From Flavobacteriales bacterium (GTDB lineage: Bacteria > Bacteroidota > Bacteroidia > Flavobacteriales_E > Vicingaceae), in contig JACJZD010000001.1 in NCBI GenBank assembly GCA_020635795.1, forward strand, positions 939,001-1,003,000: a stretch of DNA of 64,000 bases, written 5' to 3'. Shown one piece after another: positions 22,625 through 31,929 of this stretch; the stretch's first letter is position 1; the number at the start of each line of letters is the position of its first letter. A model generated the notes under the pieces. That model was not told the DNA's origin and made no database searches. It saw only the letters and a program-made list of their open reading frames with translations. The position numbers were made by a program, and so were the translations under genes.

Positions 22625-24199
22625 TTATTTTTTTATAATTTTTTCCACATGATGACCACCGATAATAAAGTCATTATTTACCGAAATTTTAAAGTCGATG
22701 TACTTACTTTTAGTGTTGTTCATTAACGTAATAATATCCTTGTACGATAAATCATTTGATGAAAATACAACTTCGTTTGCTTGATAGATCTCTGCAATAT
22801 CGGGTAACTGATTTCTTTTTCCAATAAATTTTTTTTCGTCGCCACTCGTATAAATATCATTGTGTTTAATATTTAAAATATCGCTTGAAGGATTTCTTCC
22901 AATAATAAGGGATGAGATAACTTTTATAAACTCAGTTGTGCCAGATACAAGTGTGGTTTTTTTATTGTTTCGTTTAATTTTTAATTTATCAAAATAGTAA
23001 AGAATAAACCTACTTAAAGGAATAAACACAAATACGCCAGATAATATACTGATTAAGAATTTGTTAGAAAAAGATGAGTTTTCAGGAAAAACACTGTTTG
23101 ACGAAAATAAGACGATTGAGCCTAAAATAAGCCCAATTAATGTTCGAGTAATGTTTACGGTTTTAGAATATGATTTGGTAATAGTTAAACCTATAATAAA
23201 AGAAAATATGGCTACCAATACATTTAATAATCCCCAATCGTTTGAAATTTCTATTTGATTTGGGAAGCCAATAAATGGTTTAAACAAAGTTAAAAGTGCC
23301 AATACTGATGAGATAATTAGAGTGTCTAAAATAGGTAGACGAATAAAATTTAAAAAACGAACTACAATTGCAAGTATTGCCCTTAAATAGATGGCGATGT
23401 TGATGAAAAAAGAAAACGCTTTTGCTTTTTTTGCAAAGTGCTTTTTCGAGAAAATAATCATGGCATTGTAAAAAACGTACACATAGTTAATACTTCCTTT
23501 TTTTGTGCTTTCACCTTTATAATGGATGATTTTTGCTTCGGGGAAATAATAGTTTTTGTATCCTGCTAAAATAATTCGATAGGATAAATCAATATCTTCG
23601 CCATACATAAAAAAACTTTCGTCAAGGTAGCCAATTTTATCTAATACAGATTTTCTCATCCACATAAAGGCTCCCGATAAGATTTCAATTTCGTTGGTTT
23701 CGTTATTGTTTAAATAACCCAAATGATATTTAGAAAATACTTTAGATTTAGGAAATAAACTCGATAAACCAAAAATTTTATAAAAAGAAACTGAAGGAGT
23801 AGGTAATCCTCTTTTTGATTCAGGTAAGAAAACACCATTTCCATCAATCATTTTAACACCTAAACCACCAGCTTCAGGATGTTTGTCCATAAAAGCAATA
23901 CATTTTTCAAAAGTATCTTCTTCTACAACAGTATCAGGGTTTAAAAGCAAAACATATTCTCCTTTTGCAATGGCTATAGCTTGATTGTTTGCTTTTGAGA
24001 AACCTACATTTTTTTTATTAGCAATAACTTTTACTTGAGGAAATAGATTTTTTACCATCTCAACCGAATCATCTTTCGATTCATTGTCCACCACAAAAAC
24101 TTCAGCGTCAATATTAGCGGTAGCTCTTAAAACAGATGTTAAACATTGTTCTAAAAAGTACCTTACATTATAATTAACAATAATTACTGATAGTTTCAT
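22625..24199 (-). CDS. Family 2 glycosyltransferase with C-terminal membrane region and extra cytosolic domain
   Basis: Residues 1 to about 250 are a GT2 domain of the rhamnosyltransferase-like type (SVIIVNYNVRYFLEQCL, VVDNESKDDS, LLLNPDTVVEED, YGEDIDLSYRI, IIHYKGEST). About five hydrophobic segments follow between residues 264 and 408. The last 115 residues (RNPSSDILNIKHND to the end) are soluble and resemble, to my eye, the nucleotide-binding-like part found in polyprenyl-phosphate sugar transferases, though without a catalytic domain. It probably adds a sugar to a lipid-linked glycan at the membrane. It sits 3 bp after recR. Confidence 0.8.
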   Translation of the reverse strand: MKLSVIIVNYNVRYFLEQCLTSVLRATANIDAEVFVVDNESKDDSVEMVKNLFPQVKVIANKKNVGFSKANNQAIAIAKGEYVLLLNPDTVVEEDTFEKCIAFMDKHPEAGGLGVKMIDGNGVFLPESKRGLPTPSVSFYKIFGLSSLFPKSKVFSKYHLGYLNNNETNEIEILSGAFMWMRKSVLDKIGYLDESFFMYGEDIDLSYRIILAGYKNYYFPEAKIIHYKGESTKKGSINYVYVFYNAMIIFSKKHFAKKAKAFSFFINIAIYLRAILAIVVRFLNFIRLPILDTLIISSVLALLTLFKPFIGFPNQIEISNDWGLLNVLVAIFSFIIGLTITKSYSKTVNITRTLIGLILGSIVLFSSNSVFPENSSFSNKFLISILSGVFVFIPLSRFILYYFDKLKIKRNNKKTTLVSGTTEFIKVISSLIIGRNPSSDILNIKHNDIYTSGDEKKFIGKRNQLPDIAEIYQANEVVFSSNDLSYKDIITLMNNTKSKYIDFKISVNNDFIIGGHHVEKIIKK

Positions 24200-24202
24200 T
24201 GC

Positions 24203-24820
24203 TTATAACGATAAGGTGTTTTCGAAAGGAATTCGGTTTAAAATAGAGCGTCCTAGAGTTAATTCGTCGGTATATTCAAGCTCATCACCAATACCAATAC
24301 CTCGAGCAATGGTGGTGACTTTTACATCAAAATCTTTTAATTTTTTATAAATGTAAAAATTGGTAGCATCACCTTCCATGGTGGTACTTAAAGCCATTAT
24401 TAATTCGGTAATACCATCGTTTTTAACTCGTTCAATAAGCTCAGTAACTTTTATATCGTTAGGACCAATACCTTCCATAGGAGAAATAATTCCACCTAAA
24501 ACGTGATATTTTCCTTTAAATTGGTTGGTGTTTTCAATGGCAATTACATCTAGTACATTTTCAACAACGCAAATCAGTTGGTCGTTCCTGTTTACATTAG
24601 AACAAATGGAGCATATTTGATGTTCTGAAATGTTGTAGCAAGAGTTGCAATAATTAATTTCTTCGGCAAGTTGAACAAATGCATTTCCAAAGTCTTTTAC
24701 GTCTTCAGTGCTTTTGTTTAAAAGATGCAAAACCAATCGGAGAGCAGTTTTTCTTCCAATACCAGGTAAGGAAGATAGCTGGTCTACAGCTTGATTAAAT
24801 GAATGTGAAGAAATTTGCAT
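24203..24820 (-). CDS. recR: Recombination protein RecR
   Basis: The 205-residue protein has the helix-hairpin-helix LSSLPGIGRKTALRLVLHL, a C4 zinc finger (CNSCYNISEHQICSIC), and a Toprim domain starting LICVVENVLDVIAIE. RecR works with RecF and RecO to load RecA at gaps. Length and domain order are standard. Its leader holds a -7 box and a perfect 14-bp palindrome. Confidence 0.95.
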   Translation of the reverse strand: MQISSHSFNQAVDQLSSLPGIGRKTALRLVLHLLNKSTEDVKDFGNAFVQLAEEINYCNSCYNISEHQICSICSNVNRNDQLICVVENVLDVIAIENTNQFKGKYHVLGGIISPMEGIGPNDIKVTELIERVKNDGITELIMALSTTMEGDATNFYIYKKLKDFDVKVTTIARGIGIGDELEYTDELTLGRSILNRIPFENTLSL

Positions 24821-24835
24821 AATTCGTACGCTGTC

Positions 24836-24859
24836 AACAATTAATTGTTATCAAAAATA
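24836..24859 (-). promoter_or_regulatory. recR promoter box with adjacent palindrome
   Basis: On the minus strand TATTTTTG (24852-24859 on the window) fits the -7 pattern. Immediately downstream in transcription is the 14-bp perfect palindrome AACAATTAATTGTT (24836-24849), overlapping the predicted start of transcription, so it may bind a repressor. Confidence 0.4.
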
Positions 24860-24923
24860 CGGTCTTCGTTATTAATGAGCGTAAAAAACAAGCATTTTTG
24901 TTAAGAATCTTATAAACAATAGT

Positions 24924-26363
24924 ATGAGTCCAATCGTCATAAGTTCTTTTATATTAGGGTATTTCCTAATGTTAATAATAGTATCGTATTTTACCTCTAA
25001 AGGTGCTGATAACGACGCTTTTTTTTCTGGTAAGAAACAGTCGCATTGGTTTTTGGTAGCTTTTGGTATGATTGGAGCGTCCTTGTCTGGGGTAACATTT
25101 ATTTCTGTTCCTGGTTGGGTAGGAGCAACGCAGTTTTCCTATATGCAAGTGGTGTTTGGTTATTTTTTCGGTTATATTGTTATTGCAACAGTGTTAATGC
25201 CTATGTATTATCGACTTAATTTGGTTTCTATCTATACTTATCTTAATGATAGATTTGGGTTTTACTCGTACAAGACTGGAGCTTCATTTTTTATTCTTTC
25301 AAGAGTTATTGGCTCATCTTTTCGCTTGTTTTTGGTTGCAAATGTGTTGCAATTGTTAGTTTTTAATCAATGGGGAGTCCCTTTTTATGTTACTGTAGCA
25401 ATAACCATTGTACTAATTTGGCTTTATACGTTTAAAGGCGGTATTAAAACCATTGTTTGGACGGACACTCTTCAAACATTATTTATGCTTGTTTCAGTCG
25501 GGATAACCATTTACATCATCAGCACAAAATTAGGTTTAGGTGTTGACGGATTATACCATGAAGTAGTAAGTAGTGATTACTCACAAATATTCTTTTTCGA
25601 TGATTGGAACGATAAACGACACTTTGTAAAAAACTTCTTTAGTGGTATGTTTATCACTATTGTAATGACTGGTTTAGACCAGGACATGATGCAAAAAAAC
25701 TTAACCTGTAAAAACATTGGTGATGCAAAAAAGAACATGTTTACCTTTAGTTTTGTGTTGATTTTTGTAAACCTTGCCTTTCTTGTTTTAGGTGCTTTAT
25801 TATTTATTTATGCCAATAAAATGGGCTTGCAAATTCCAGAACGAACCGATGATTTATTTCCATTAATCGCATCGGAACATTTAACCACTTTTGCAGGTGT
25901 TTTATTTGTTTTAGGGTTAATAGCAGCGGCTTATTCTAGTGCTGATTCAGCTTTAACAGCTTTAACCACATCAGTTTGCATCGATTTTCTCAATATCGAT
26001 AAAAAACCAAAAGAGAAGAAAGAAACCATTCGGAAAAGAGTGCATTTATTGGTTTCGTTTGTCATGTTTTTAACCATATTAATTTTTAATTTAATTAGCG
26101 ATGAAAGTGTAATTAGCTCCTTGTTTAAAGCTGCTGGTTATACTTATGGTCCGTTGTTGGGGCTTTATGCATTTGGTTTGTTTACCAAATTAAGTGTAAA
26201 AGATAATTGGGTACCGCTAGTATGTATTCTTGCTCCTATCATTAGTTTTTTACTTAATATGTATTCGGTTCAGTTGTTTAATGGTTATCAATTTAATTTT
26301 GAGATTTTAATAGTGAATGGACTCCTTACATTTTTAGGTTTGCTGATGATTTCTAAAAGATAA
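24924..26363 (+). CDS. Sodium:solute symporter (SSS family)
   Basis: A 479-residue membrane protein with about 13 hydrophobic segments. Features of the SSS family include SKGADNDAFFSGKKQSHWFLVAFGMIGASLSGVTFISVPGWVG near the N-terminus, WTDTLQTLFML, GLDQDMMQKNL and AAAYSSADSALTALTTS. It would take up a solute with Na+. The substrate cannot be assigned, and its neighbours give no hint. It is monocistronic. Confidence 0.88.
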   Translation: MSPIVISSFILGYFLMLIIVSYFTSKGADNDAFFSGKKQSHWFLVAFGMIGASLSGVTFISVPGWVGATQFSYMQVVFGYFFGYIVIATVLMPMYYRLNLVSIYTYLNDRFGFYSYKTGASFFILSRVIGSSFRLFLVANVLQLLVFNQWGVPFYVTVAITIVLIWLYTFKGGIKTIVWTDTLQTLFMLVSVGITIYIISTKLGLGVDGLYHEVVSSDYSQIFFFDDWNDKRHFVKNFFSGMFITIVMTGLDQDMMQKNLTCKNIGDAKKNMFTFSFVLIFVNLAFLVLGALLFIYANKMGLQIPERTDDLFPLIASEHLTTFAGVLFVLGLIAAAYSSADSALTALTTSVCIDFLNIDKKPKEKKETIRKRVHLLVSFVMFLTILIFNLISDESVISSLFKAAGYTYGPLLGLYAFGLFTKLSVKDNWVPLVCILAPIISFLLNMYSVQLFNGYQFNFEILIVNGLLTFLGLLMISKR

Positions 26364-26407
26364 TTTTTGTACCAAAACATTAATTTATATCTTTATAAAA
26401 TAATTTA

Positions 26408-26438
26408 TTGAGTTTGAAATAAAATATTAATACATTTG
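26408..26438 (+). promoter_or_regulatory. Bacteroidota-type promoter before the lipoprotein gene at 26461
   Basis: TTG at 26408-26410, 20 nt, then TACATTTG at 26431-26438; both boxes fit the phylum pattern. The start codon is 22 nt past the -7 box. Confidence 0.65.
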
Positions 26439-26460
26439 ACGAAAGCAAATTTTTGTAGAC

Positions 26461-27360
26461 ATGAATAAAAAATCAAAATTAGCATTAGCGCTTCTAGTTG
26501 GATTTCCACTAGTATTTTTAACTTCTTGTGGTGGAGAGGACAAAGTTGAAGAAACTAACGACGACGTTGTAGAAGAGGTTGTAGAAGAAGTAAAAAACGA
26601 AAGTTATTATCAAATTCCTTCGCCAGACGAAATGTTTGGTTTTATTAAAGAAAGTGGGTTGAAATATAACAAGGCTTCTTTAAATCCAGTTCAAAATGCA
26701 AGTTCTTATACCAATCCAAGACAACAGGCATTAAATTTTGGTATTTACTCGGCTGATTTAGCTTATACTGCTGCGTTTGAAGAGTACCAAGAATCTATTA
26801 AATATTTTGGTAGTGTTCAAAAACTTGCCGATCAAATAGGTTTGTCTTCTGCTTTTGACAAATCACTTATCGAGCGAGTTCAAAATAACTTGAACAATGC
26901 AGATTCGTTGGTAGCTATTACCAATACATCTTATTTTTCGGTAGTTGATTATTTAGAGCAAAACGAACAAGGTGATAAATTAGGTTTAGTTGCTTCTGCT
27001 GGTTGGTTAGAAACTGTATACATTGTTTGCAATACTGCCAACTATAAAAAAGATAAAGCTGCAATTGATAGATTAGCTGACCAAAAATTAACCTTAGAAA
27101 ACTTATTAGCTTACTTAGAAAAATACAACACCTCTGAAGAAGTGAATGAAGTTTATGGTTGGTTTAAAGATTTAGAAACGGTTTTTGCAGGATTAGAAGA
27201 AAAATCTTCAGGTTCGGGTATTTCTTTAAAGAAAAAAGAAGGTGCTAAGAAAATGGTATTAGGTGGTGGCGAAAACATCAAGATTACTGAAGCACAATTT
27301 AATGCAATTAAAAATAAAGTAAACGAAATAAGAAACAATATTGTTAAAGTTCAGGCTTAA
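26461..27360 (+). CDS. Hypothetical lipoprotein
   Basis: The 299-residue product has a lipoprotein signal (MNKKSKLALALLVGFPLVFLTSCGG, lipobox LTSC), then an acidic linker rich in E, D and V to about residue 47, and a mostly helical body (LNFGIYSADLAYTAAFEEYQES, NNLNNADSLVAI, VSIL-free). I do not recognise a named domain. It is followed after 29 bp by another exported protein, so the two may form an envelope operon. Conserved in style with unnamed Bacteroidota lipoproteins. Confidence 0.8.
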   Translation: MNKKSKLALALLVGFPLVFLTSCGGEDKVEETNDDVVEEVVEEVKNESYYQIPSPDEMFGFIKESGLKYNKASLNPVQNASSYTNPRQQALNFGIYSADLAYTAAFEEYQESIKYFGSVQKLADQIGLSSAFDKSLIERVQNNLNNADSLVAITNTSYFSVVDYLEQNEQGDKLGLVASAGWLETVYIVCNTANYKKDKAAIDRLADQKLTLENLLAYLEKYNTSEEVNEVYGWFKDLETVFAGLEEKSSGSGISLKKKEGAKKMVLGGGENIKITEAQFNAIKNKVNEIRNNIVKVQA

Positions 27361-27389
27361 ACATTAATTGAAAAAATAAAAAATTAGTT

Positions 27390-28034
27390 ATGAAAAGTAA
27401 ATTAAATATATTTCTGATTGTAATCTCTCTTTTTGTGTTTCCAACACTTTCAAGAGCTCAGTATTGTAATTATTTCCATACCAGTTTTTGTATTCCTTCT
27501 GAAAATGAAATGTACAAACCTAACGGACAATCAAAAAGTGCTTTGTTTGCGAAAGGACAAACTTCTGAATTGAGTGTTATTGTTTATAAAGGACAAGACT
27601 ATAGAATTTCGTTGTGTATGGATGAAAATTTAGGTGCTCAATTTACCTTTAAAGTATACGAGACTAAAAAAGTGAAAGTAGAGAAAGTGGTGGAGAAAAA
27701 AGAGAAAGAAGATATTTTAGATGCAGATGGCTATCCAACTGGAGAACAAAAAGAAGTGATAACCAAAGAAACAAGAATTGTTGAAGAAACGCAAAAAGAA
27801 TTGTTGTACGATAATTCTACCGACAATTATGCTTCAGAGCTTGAGTTTTCTGTTGAAACAACAAGAAGGTTGATTTTAGAAATTTCTATCCCTGATGGTG
27901 GTGGAAGTGGAAAATCAAAAGGCATAGCTTCAGGTAAAGGTAAAATGGTGAAATCTAGCGAAATGGGTTGTGTAGGTATTTTAATCGAACACATGACTAC
28001 ACCTAAAACTGGTTTCTACGGAACAGGATTCTAA
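27390..28034 (+). CDS. Hypothetical exported protein with charged central repeat
   Basis: The 214-residue protein starts with a Sec signal peptide ending SRAQ. The mature part begins with CNYFHTSFCIPSENEMY; a central Lys/Glu-rich segment at about residues 92-135 (VKVEKVVEKKEKEDILD) interrupts a domain that looks beta-rich. Four cysteines are present in the mature part, fitting an extracytoplasmic protein. No family recognised. It probably shares a transcript with the upstream lipoprotein gene and ends in a good terminator. Confidence 0.78.
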   Translation: MKSKLNIFLIVISLFVFPTLSRAQYCNYFHTSFCIPSENEMYKPNGQSKSALFAKGQTSELSVIVYKGQDYRISLCMDENLGAQFTFKVYETKKVKVEKVVEKKEKEDILDADGYPTGEQKEVITKETRIVEETQKELLYDNSTDNYASELEFSVETTRRLILEISIPDGGGSGKSKGIASGKGKMVKSSEMGCVGILIEHMTTPKTGFYGTGF

Positions 28035-28056
28035 TACATTAAATAATATTAATTTA

Positions 28057-28075
28057 GCCTCGCAATTTGCGGGGC
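28057..28075 (+). terminator. Rho-independent terminator after the exported protein gene
   Basis: An 8-bp stem GCCTCGCA/TGCGGGGC with one G-T pair, 3-nt loop, then five T. It lies 22 nt past the stop. Confidence 0.85.
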
Positions 28076-28105
28076 TTTTTAATTTAATAAACCATACAAA
28101 CATAG

Positions 28106-29092
28106 ATGCAAGAACTTAAACAACGATTAAAACAAGCAAAACACATTTTAATTACCACCCATAAATCTCCTGATGGAGATGCTATTGGTTCGTCGTTAGG
28201 CTTGTATCTATTTTTAAAAAAAATAAATAAAAATGTAAGTGTTGTGGTTCCCGATGCTTTTCCAGAATTTTTAAACTGGATGTCGAATGTAGAAGACATT
28301 ATTTACTTTGATGCGAATAATGAAACAGCAAGAGAACTTATCAATAAAAGTGATGTTATTTTTTCGTTAGATTACAATGCCTTGAACAGAATAGACGAAA
28401 TGGGAGAGGTCATTGCTCAAACCAATTCCTTTAAAGTAGTTATCGATCACCATCAAAACCCACAAGATTTTGCAGATTATTATTTTGTCGATACTGATTG
28501 TTGTTCAACTGCACAGTTGATTTATGAGTTTATTGATAAGTTGGAGGAATTGAATAAAATGGATAAAGCAATTGCAGAGTGTTTGTATTGCGGAATTATG
28601 ACTGACACAGGCTCTTTTCGATATCCATCAACTACAGCAAAAACACATCAGATTATTGCCGAATTTTTAAAGTTAGGTGCTGATGGTTCAAAAATTCATC
28701 AAGAAGTTTACGATACTTATTCCGAAAAACGCTTGCGGTTATTGGGGTATGCGTTATCCAATAAAATGAAAGTTTTTCCTGAAATAAATACAGCTTATAT
28801 CTCGTTAAGTCAAGAAGAGCTAAAACAATTTGACTTTAAACGTGGCGATACCGAAGGGTTGGTAAATTATCCTTTATCCATCAACGGAATTAAGTTTGCA
28901 GCATTGATTACCGAAAAGGAAAAAGATGTAAGCATGTCGTTCCGTTCGAAGGATGATTGCTATGTGAATGAGTTTGCCTCAAAACACTTTAGCGGAGGCG
29001 GTCATATCTATGCTGCTGGAGGTAAAAGTGATTTATCGTTAGAGGAAACCATTCAAAAGTTTGAAACATTGATAAAAACCAAAAATAGTTGA
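28106..29092 (+). CDS. nrnA: NrnA-type DHH phosphoesterase (oligoribonuclease / pAp phosphatase)
   Basis: The 328-residue protein has the DHH motifs HKSPDGDAIGSSLGL, SLDYNAL, VIDHHQNPQDFADY and TDTGSFRYPST, and the DHHA1 domain with FSGGGHIYAAGGK near the end. Such proteins degrade short RNA oligomers and hydrolyse 3'-phosphoadenosine 5'-phosphate in species without Orn. Its stop overlaps the start of the first FKBP gene (TGATG). Confidence 0.9.
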   Translation: MQELKQRLKQAKHILITTHKSPDGDAIGSSLGLYLFLKKINKNVSVVVPDAFPEFLNWMSNVEDIIYFDANNETARELINKSDVIFSLDYNALNRIDEMGEVIAQTNSFKVVIDHHQNPQDFADYYFVDTDCCSTAQLIYEFIDKLEELNKMDKAIAECLYCGIMTDTGSFRYPSTTAKTHQIIAEFLKLGADGSKIHQEVYDTYSEKRLRLLGYALSNKMKVFPEINTAYISLSQEELKQFDFKRGDTEGLVNYPLSINGIKFAALITEKEKDVSMSFRSKDDCYVNEFASKHFSGGGHIYAAGGKSDLSLEETIQKFETLIKTKNS

Positions 29093-29610
29093 TGAAAAGT
29101 TGGTGTTTAATATTAGTTGGAATTTTGTTGTTTGCTTGTAATGGTAGCGAGCAAAATACCGATATGGAACTAAATCCTGAACAAGTAAAAGAAGCGCTGA
29201 TTAATGCAAATAAAGCTGCGGCAGAGGAAGAATCGTTACAAATAGATGGCTATGTAAAACGAAGAAAATTGGATGTGATAACAACGGGAACAGGTTTGCG
29301 TTATCAGATTTATAAAAAAGGCGACGGAGAAAAAGCTGCTATCGGCAAAAGAGCTGTAGTTGCTTACGAAGTTTCGTTAATTGATGGAAGAGTTTGCTAT
29401 TCTACCAAAGATACAGGCCCCGAAGAGTTTAAAATAGGCAGTGATAGAGTAGAGAGTGGACTTGTAGAAGCCATTTGTTACATGAGTGTTGGCGATAAAG
29501 CCAGGGTTATTATTCCATCTCATTTGGCACACGGATTAGTTGGTGATTTTGAGAAAATACCTGTTCGTTCTACTATTATTTACGATATCGAATTAATCAA
29601 GTTAAAGTAA
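29092..29610 (+). CDS. GldI-like FKBP lipoprotein
   Basis: The 172-residue protein begins MKSWCLILVGILLFACNGS with a lipobox (LFAC). A linker with EESLQIDGYVKRRKLDVITTGTGLRYQIYKKG leads into an FKBP domain. This layout resembles GldI, a prolyl isomerase lipoprotein needed for gliding. Several FKBP active-site positions are altered: the Trp of VIKGWDEG is lost (VESGLVEAI), so catalytic activity is doubtful. I use ATG 29092, coupled to nrnA, instead of TTG 29089. First of five consecutive FKBP genes. Confidence 0.78.
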   Translation: MKSWCLILVGILLFACNGSEQNTDMELNPEQVKEALINANKAAAEEESLQIDGYVKRRKLDVITTGTGLRYQIYKKGDGEKAAIGKRAVVAYEVSLIDGRVCYSTKDTGPEEFKIGSDRVESGLVEAICYMSVGDKARVIIPSHLAHGLVGDFEKIPVRSTIIYDIELIKLK

Positions 29611-29611
29611 G

Positions 29612-30424
29612 ATGAGAATTCTAATAGTGCTTATTGTTCTCTTATCACTTTTTGCTTGTCGTCCCGAGAAAAAAGAGTTTACAGTTCTCGATGAAAACAT
29701 CTCATACAAATTACTTGCTTTTGATGATAACGAAAAATCGTATCAAAAAGGGAATACGGTTAGAGCTGATATAAAACTTATTGCGTTAACCGATACTGTT
29801 TATAACCTGTACGAAGTAATTCCATTTAAACCCGAAAACACTCCATTTTATAATTTAATTAAAGAATTAAACGAGGGAGATAGTGTTTATTTTAAAGTAA
29901 AACCTGGATATCTAAAAAGTAATCAATTGAATTTGACATCAGTTAGTGATTCTGTTGTTTTAGATGGCTACCTAAAAATTTATGAATTTTTAACACTTGA
30001 TAAAATTCGCTTATTTAAAGCACAAAACGACCCCGAATTGTTGGAGCAAAAAGTGTTGAACAGATTTGTTAGAACAATACCAAATGTGAAAAATAAAAAT
30101 GGAGTGTATATTCAAACTATTCAAAAAGGACAGGGTGTTTCGGTGGAGTTGGGTAAAACTCTAATCTTAAAATATCAAGCTAGTTTTATTAACGGAATTG
30201 AGTTCGATAATACCCATAACGAGAATTATTTTGAATATACTTATGGCACTCCTAACCAAGTTATCGAAGGGTTGGATATTGCATTATTAGGAATGAAAAA
30301 TAAAGAAAAATCAAAAATTATCATACCTTCGCAACTCGCTTTTGGAGAGGATGGTTCATCTACTGGAATAGTGCCACCATTTGCTTCGCTAGTGTACGAT
30401 TTAGAAATTATTGACATCAAATAA
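29612..30424 (+). CDS. FKBP-domain lipoprotein with divergent N-terminal half
   Basis: The 270-residue product starts MRILIVLIVLLSLFACRPE (lipobox LFAC). Residues about 165-270 form an FKBP domain (LILKYQASFINGIEFD, QVIEGLDIALLGMKNKEKSKIIIPSQLAFGEDG), again with the usual Trp replaced by Leu. Residues 25-150 (VRADIKLIALTDTVYNL, NEGDSVYFKVKP) may be a second, strongly decayed FKBP-like domain. A chaperone role in the periplasm is more likely than efficient isomerase action. It follows the GldI-like gene by 1 bp. Confidence 0.75.
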   Translation: MRILIVLIVLLSLFACRPEKKEFTVLDENISYKLLAFDDNEKSYQKGNTVRADIKLIALTDTVYNLYEVIPFKPENTPFYNLIKELNEGDSVYFKVKPGYLKSNQLNLTSVSDSVVLDGYLKIYEFLTLDKIRLFKAQNDPELLEQKVLNRFVRTIPNVKNKNGVYIQTIQKGQGVSVELGKTLILKYQASFINGIEFDNTHNENYFEYTYGTPNQVIEGLDIALLGMKNKEKSKIIIPSQLAFGEDGSSTGIVPPFASLVYDLEIIDIK

Positions 30425-30448
30425 CAATTTAAAACTATAAAAAAACAA

Positions 30449-31171
30449 ATGAAAAAAATTATTCTTCCTGCAATAGTTGCAGTTTCTATCATGTCATGCA
30501 GCAATGGAGATTCATCTGCAGATGTAACGTTAACTAACGAAATTGATTCAGTTAGTTATGCTTTAGGTGCTAACATGGCAAACAATATTGCTAAAGATTT
30601 TTCTGAAGCAAACAGCGAGGCTTTTATTAAAGGCTTTAAAGATGTGTTGGATTCGGCAGAAATGGTTATTCCAATAGAAGAATTACAAACTGTGTTACAG
30701 CCTTTCTTTCAAAGAAAGCAACAAGAAGCTATGATTAAGCAACAAGAAGAAGCTGAAAAAGCTGCTAACGAGCAATTTGGCGATGTTAAAGTTCAAGGAG
30801 AGAAATTTTTGGAAGAAAACAAAACTAAACCAGGTGTTAAAGTAACTGCTTCTGGTTTACAGTATATTGTAATGAAAGAAGGTAAAGGAAAACAACCAAC
30901 TGCAGAATCTAATGTAGAAGTACACTACCATGGAACACTTATGGATGGAAGCGTCTTTGAAAGTACTGTCGAAAAAGGTAAAAGTATAGAGTTTAATGTA
31001 AGTCAAGTTATACCAGGATGGACAGAAGGTTTACAGTTAATGAAGGAAGGTGCTAAATTTAAATTTTTCATTCCTCAAGAATTGGCTTACGGTGCAAACC
31101 CACGTCCAGGAGGACCAATTAAACCATTTATGCCATTGGTATTTGAAGTGGAATTAATTAAAGTAAAATAA
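30449..31171 (+). CDS. Mip/FkpA-type FKBP lipoprotein
   Basis: The 240-residue protein has a lipobox (SIMSCSNGD), a helical N-terminal dimerisation region of the FkpA_N kind (residues about 30-115, DSVSYALGANMANNIAKDF, ending in a Gln/Glu/Lys-rich helix), and a C-terminal FKBP domain with [32 protein letters not shown] and IPQELAYGANPRPGG. The key aromatic residues are kept, so it should be an active prolyl isomerase and chaperone in the periplasm. It closely resembles the next gene, suggesting duplication. Confidence 0.88.
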   Translation: MKKIILPAIVAVSIMSCSNGDSSADVTLTNEIDSVSYALGANMANNIAKDFSEANSEAFIKGFKDVLDSAEMVIPIEELQTVLQPFFQRKQQEAMIKQQEEAEKAANEQFGDVKVQGEKFLEENKTKPGVKVTASGLQYIVMKEGKGKQPTAESNVEVHYHGTLMDGSVFESTVEKGKSIEFNVSQVIPGWTEGLQLMKEGAKFKFFIPQELAYGANPRPGGPIKPFMPLVFEVELIKVK

Positions 31172-31182
31172 AAACATAAACT

Positions 31183-31929
31183 ATGCGTATTTCAAAAATT
31201 AAAACTTCGTTATTGGCGCTTACGCTTATAACATCAATTACAACCGTTTCTGCTCAGAAAGGTAAAAAAGACAAAAAAGCAGCAACAGAAACAACTCCAA
31301 AAAACTTTGTTTTAGCTAATGAGGTGGACTCGGTAAGTTATGGTATTGGTTTAAACATGTCGGTTAGCATTAAAAAAGAATTTGCTGAAGCAAACGTTGA
31401 TGCTATTGTGGCAGGTATTAAAGAAGGATTAAAAGATGAAAATACCATTTCTCCTGAATTACTTCAACAAGCAGTTGCTATATATTTTAAACGTAAAGCT
31501 GATGCAGCTAGTAATTTAAAATTAGAAGAAGCTCAAAAAACCTTAAAAGAAGGCGTTGCATTTTTAGAAGCTAACAAAGCTAAAGAAGGTGTAGTAACTA
31601 CCGAAAGTGGTTTACAATACATTGTAATGAAAGAAGGTACAGGTAAAAATCCTTCGGCTACTTCTAGCGTTACTGTCCATTACCACGGTACAACGCCTGA
31701 CGGAACTGTTTTTGACAGTTCTGTAAACAGAGGTCAACCAGCTACTTTTGGTTTAAACCAAGTAATTAAAGGTTGGACAGAAGGATTGCAATTGATGAAA
31801 GAAGGTGCTAAATACAAGTTCTTCTTACCAAATCAATTGGCTTATGGCTCAAATCCTCCTCCAGGTGGTGTTATTAAATCGTTAATGCCGTTGGTGTTTG
31901 AGGTGGAGTTAATTAAAGTGAATGACTAA
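31183..31929 (+). CDS. Mip/FkpA-type FKBP with Sec signal
   Basis: The 248-residue protein has a Sec signal peptide ending VSAQ and no lipobox, a basic spacer ([11 protein letters not shown]), an FkpA_N-like helical part ([19 protein letters not shown]) and a C-terminal FKBP domain with conserved [32 protein letters not shown] and [15 protein letters not shown]. It looks like a soluble periplasmic paralogue of the preceding lipoprotein. Its end overlaps the following gene by 8 bp. Confidence 0.88.
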   Translation: MRISKIKTSLLALTLITSITTVSAQKGKKDKKAATETTPKNFVLANEVDSVSYGIGLNMSVSIKKEFAEANVDAIVAGIKEGLKDENTISPELLQQAVAIYFKRKADAASNLKLEEAQKTLKEGVAFLEANKAKEGVVTTESGLQYIVMKEGTGKNPSATSSVTVHYHGTTPDGTVFDSSVNRGQPATFGLNQVIKGWTEGLQLMKEGAKYKFFLPNQLAYGSNPPPGGVIKSLMPLVFEVELIKVND

